The notes under the pieces are model-generated. The model ran no database searches and had not been told where the DNA came from. It was given only the letters and a program-made list of their open reading frames with translations. Below are positions 61,716 to 64,000 of a stretch of DNA of 64,000 bases, piece by piece. Each line of letters starts with the position of its first letter. Within the stretch, counting starts at the first letter, position 1. The DNA lies in assembly GCA_025059535.1 (NCBI GenBank), contig JANXCX010000018.1:1-64000 (forward strand), in the 5' to 3' direction. This DNA comes from Bacteroidia bacterium. Its GTDB lineage: Bacteria > Bacteroidota > Bacteroidia > SpSt-205. The position numbers and the translations under genes were made by a program.

Positions 61716-61797
61716 GCCGAAGTGGCGGAATTGGTAGACGCGCACGTCTCAGGAGCGTGTGGGGAAACCCGTGTGGGTTCGAGTCCCACCTTCGGCA
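61716..61797 (+). tRNA. tRNA-Leu (anticodon CAG)
   Basis: 82 nt without encoded CCA. Acceptor GCCGAAG pairs with CTTCGGC (61790-61796), discriminator A at 61797. D-arm GTGGCGGAATTGGTAGACGC is class II Leu-like. The anticodon stem CACGT/GCGTG encloses CTCAGGA with anticodon CAG at 61750-61752, reading CUG. A long variable arm (GTGGGGAAACCC) and T-arm GTGGGTTCGAGTCCCAC complete it. Confidence 0.95.
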
Positions 61798-61814
61798 CGG
61801 CCAGGCCTTCTTCG

Positions 61815-61822
61815 TAGATTTC
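61815..61822 (+). promoter_or_regulatory. -7 box TAGATTTC for the penicillin acylase-family gene
   Basis: One mismatch (final G to C); CCTT separates it from the ATG at 61827. Confidence 0.4.
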
Positions 61823-61826
61823 CCTT

Positions 61827-63944
61827 ATGCAGCGGCTTCTCCTCCTGGGTTTGAGCGGTCTGATCCTGGCCCAGCGTGTGGAAATTCGGCGCGATAGTTT
61901 CGGGACGCCTTACATTTTTGGGGTACGGGATGCGGATTGTGCGTATGGGCTAGCTTGGGCACACGCCGAGGATGATTTCGGCCGCATCCAGTACCTTATG
62001 GCCCTAGCCCAAGGCCGCCTAGGCCGACTTTTAGGCAAGAGGGGGGCTATCGGCGACTACTTTGCCCACTTTACAGGGGCCTTTCACCTAGCGCGACAGC
62101 AGTATGACAGCCTCTCCCCTGCCCTACGCGCCATTTTGGAGAGTTACGCCGAGGGTCTCAACGCCTACGCCCAAGCTCACCCCCAAGAAGTAGTAGATAA
62201 GGCCCTCTTTCCGGTAAAAGGCGAAGACATCCTGCGCGGCTACATTATCGTACTGGCTGGGATGGTTGGCGTAGGTCAGGCCCTCCAAGCCGTTTTTCAA
62301 GGAAGGGCGGAAAGTTATGCGTTTGAAGTACAGGCAGGGTCTAACGGGATAGCGGTGAGTTCAGCCCGCAGCGCGGATGGCCATACCTATCTGGTAATCA
62401 ATCCCCATGTGCCTTTGGAAGGTCTTTTGCGCTGGTATGAGGCTTTCTTACACAGCGAGGAGGGATGGCACATTCTGGGAGGGTTCTTTCCGGGAGCGGT
62501 GGTGCCCGGCCTCGGTACTAACCCGTACTTAGGCTGGGCCATGACCTTCAATTGGCCCGACTTCGTAGACATCTATCGGCTGCGAATGCACCCTAAAAAC
62601 CCCCGCCTGTACTGGGTGGATGGAAAGTGGGATACGCTGCAGGCGGAGCGCGTCTGGCTACATGTGCGCTTGATTGGACGCCGCTTGGAGTTTGTCCACG
62701 GCTGGCCTGTAGGAGGTCTCAAGCGCGCCCGCGGCCCCGTGATTCCAATTCGGCAGAAGATAGAGCGCAGCCGTTTCGGCCCTATTGTGCGCACAAAGAA
62801 AGGCGTATATGCCTTACGCTTTGCGGCTGAGCGGTTCTTCCGCGCGCCGCAGCAATGGTACGAAATGGGTAAGGCGCGCTCCTTTGCGGAGTTTTACCAA
62901 GCTCTCCGTCTGCAGGGCATACCTCTCTTCAACATCGTATATGCTGACCGTCAGGACACGATTTACTACCTCTTCAATGCCCTCTTACCTGAGCGCAGCC
63001 CCGGGTATAACTGGCAAAGTGTTCTACCGGGCGACACTACGGCCACTCTCTGGAAGCGCTACCTGACAATTGAGGAGCTTCCCCAGGTTCTGGCCCCTAA
63101 GTGCGGCGTGGTATTTAGCGTGAATAACAGCCCTTTTGGTACGACTTGCCCCGAGGAGGCGCCGCGCCAAGCGGATTTCCCCCCCTACCATGGGTGGGAA
63201 TGGAATAGACATAATAACCGTGAGCGCCGTCTGCATGAGCTAATTTTTGCTAAGGAGCGGATTTCCTGGGAGGATTTTAAGGCGATAAAGTATGACCGGC
63301 AATATCCGCGCGAAGGACCTATAGGGAAAATATGGATTTCGTATGCAACTCTGCCTGATACGGGTGCCCCGCCTTTGCGAGAAGCGCTGGGGGTTATTCG
63401 TAATTGGGACCTTTCGGGGAGCGGACGCAGCCGAGCTGCCTCCCTTCTAAGCCTTGCTATAGCCTACGCCCTCAAGAAGGCCGGCCTTCCAGCCTATAAC
63501 TGGCTGGAAGAAGGCAAAGCCACTTTCCCTGCTCAACTGCTCTGGGAGTCCCTGCGCTACGCCACGCAGCAGCTCTACCGCTACTACCGAGATATTGCAC
63601 CACCCCTAGAGAAAGTGCAGGCCCTAGAAATAAAAGGCAAACGCTATCCCTTTGACGGCTTACCTGAGCAGCTTGCACCTACTTATGCCATTTGGGATGA
63701 GAAAAGGGGATTTTTGCGGGTCATAGCGGGGGACACCTATATTCAATTTGTACGTTTTTTGCGTGAGGCGCGCTACCCACAGGTGGAGTCGGTGCTACCC
63801 TTAGGTATCTCGGGCAAACCGAATAGCCCGCACTATGATGACCAGCTGCCGCTTTACCTCAAGCGCCAGTGCAAACCGATGACCCTCAATCCGGAGGAAA
63901 TTCGGGCACGTACGGTATGTACCCACGTCTTCATGCGGCCATAA
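61827..63944 (+). CDS. Penicillin acylase (S45) family N-terminal-nucleophile hydrolase
   Basis: 705 residues. Signal peptide [13 protein letters not shown], then the alpha subunit region (20-165; [33 protein letters not shown] is family-typical). The autocatalytic site is [12 protein letters not shown] with the predicted nucleophile Ser172, followed by [10 protein letters not shown]. Processing there would free the beta-chain N-terminus. Members hydrolyse amides such as acyl-homoserine lactones, penicillins or other N-acyl compounds; substrate unknown. Confidence 0.9.
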   Translation: MQRLLLLGLSGLILAQRVEIRRDSFGTPYIFGVRDADCAYGLAWAHAEDDFGRIQYLMALAQGRLGRLLGKRGAIGDYFAHFTGAFHLARQQYDSLSPALRAILESYAEGLNAYAQAHPQEVVDKALFPVKGEDILRGYIIVLAGMVGVGQALQAVFQGRAESYAFEVQAGSNGIAVSSARSADGHTYLVINPHVPLEGLLRWYEAFLHSEEGWHILGGFFPGAVVPGLGTNPYLGWAMTFNWPDFVDIYRLRMHPKNPRLYWVDGKWDTLQAERVWLHVRLIGRRLEFVHGWPVGGLKRARGPVIPIRQKIERSRFGPIVRTKKGVYALRFAAERFFRAPQQWYEMGKARSFAEFYQALRLQGIPLFNIVYADRQDTIYYLFNALLPERSPGYNWQSVLPGDTTATLWKRYLTIEELPQVLAPKCGVVFSVNNSPFGTTCPEEAPRQADFPPYHGWEWNRHNNRERRLHELIFAKERISWEDFKAIKYDRQYPREGPIGKIWISYATLPDTGAPPLREALGVIRNWDLSGSGRSRAASLLSLAIAYALKKAGLPAYNWLEEGKATFPAQLLWESLRYATQQLYRYYRDIAPPLEKVQALEIKGKRYPFDGLPEQLAPTYAIWDEKRGFLRVIAGDTYIQFVRFLREARYPQVESVLPLGISGKPNSPHYDDQLPLYLKRQCKPMTLNPEEIRARTVCTHVFMRP

Positions 63945-64000
63945 AGTGCGGGGCCCAGAAACGCCGAAGCGCTTGGACCACGTAGGTGGGGCTATCTACG
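63931..64000 (-). CDS. Possible C-terminal end of a leftward gene (partial)
   Basis: On the minus strand 22 sense codons stay open from the window edge to TGA at 63931-63933 (reads [21 protein letters not shown]). It would overlap the acylase gene end by 14 nt, like other convergent pairs here. Too short to name. Confidence 0.4.
   Translation of the reverse strand, partial: VDSPTYVVQALRRFWAPHFMAA

Noticed and set aside
1-64000. CRISPR arrays, insertion sequences, prophage or integrative elements
   Set aside because: No regularly spaced direct repeats, transposase, integrase or att-like duplications were seen; tRNA-Leu shows no partial 3' copy nearby.

Overview
The window comes from a Bacteroidota chromosome of moderate to high GC. 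The assignment rests on lineage-typical content: a gliding-motility/type IX secretion (T9SS) type B sorting domain, a second T9SS cargo protein with a C-terminal sorting tail, PorD (DUF4835), the Bacteroidota form of RNA polymerase omega, DUF5777 beside YceI and a small cytochrome, and the Bacteroidota sigma-factor -7 box TAnnTTTG in front of many genes. Purine-rich Shine-Dalgarno sequences are not evident before most starts. The window is almost entirely protein-coding, with one tRNA and no rRNA, CRISPR array, prophage or insertion sequence that I can see.

Layout. 1-8811: edge of a secreted protein, a possible micro-ORF, a signal-less binding-protein-like gene and a short CcmD-like membrane protein. 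These are followed by a rightward run: M1 aminopeptidase lipoprotein, rlmE, hemW, an AT-rich membrane protein and glpD. 8997-15724: serine hydrolase-mutL, an EVE-domain gene, a TPR/PP2C signalling protein, a decayed glycosyltransferase and an Nfu-type Fe-S protein. 15741-21566: a fused beta-oxidation enzyme divergent from bamD-rpoZ-coaBC-porD-aroK. 21563-27683: acyl-CoA dehydrogenase divergent from efp-accB-accC and a T9SS cargo protein. 27680-38919: hflX/PQQ-propeller/DUF4139 operon divergent from priA, then an S9 peptidase and recN. 38952-46288: sensor kinase, response regulator, response regulator-phosphatase and recJ. 46345-51446: GH1 glycosidase, dapA, cytochrome/DUF5777/YceI and DUF3137. 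51415-61111: mostly leftward operons (rluB-like, queF, prfA; T9SS cargo and DUF2905; coiled-coil protein, AddB-like nuclease, EamA transporter, tadA). 61150-64000: FMN reductase, tRNA-Leu(CAG) and a penicillin acylase-family protein.

The most striking signal is promoter architecture. Many operon-first genes have a perfect or one-mismatch TAnnTTTG box ending only 3-9 nt before the start codon, so transcription should begin at or next to the ATG/GTG. This predicts widespread leaderless mRNAs and settles several start codons. At three divergent pairs the two boxes sit back to back, 1-2 nt apart, between start codons only 26-32 nt apart. At priA/DUF4139 the two promoters are crossed. Three convergent pairs share interlocked stop codons. 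No new multi-gene defence or metabolic system is convincingly visible. The candidates for novelty are the compact promoter/leaderless organisation, the MutL with a lost endonuclease motif, and the sensor kinase/PP2C cluster.
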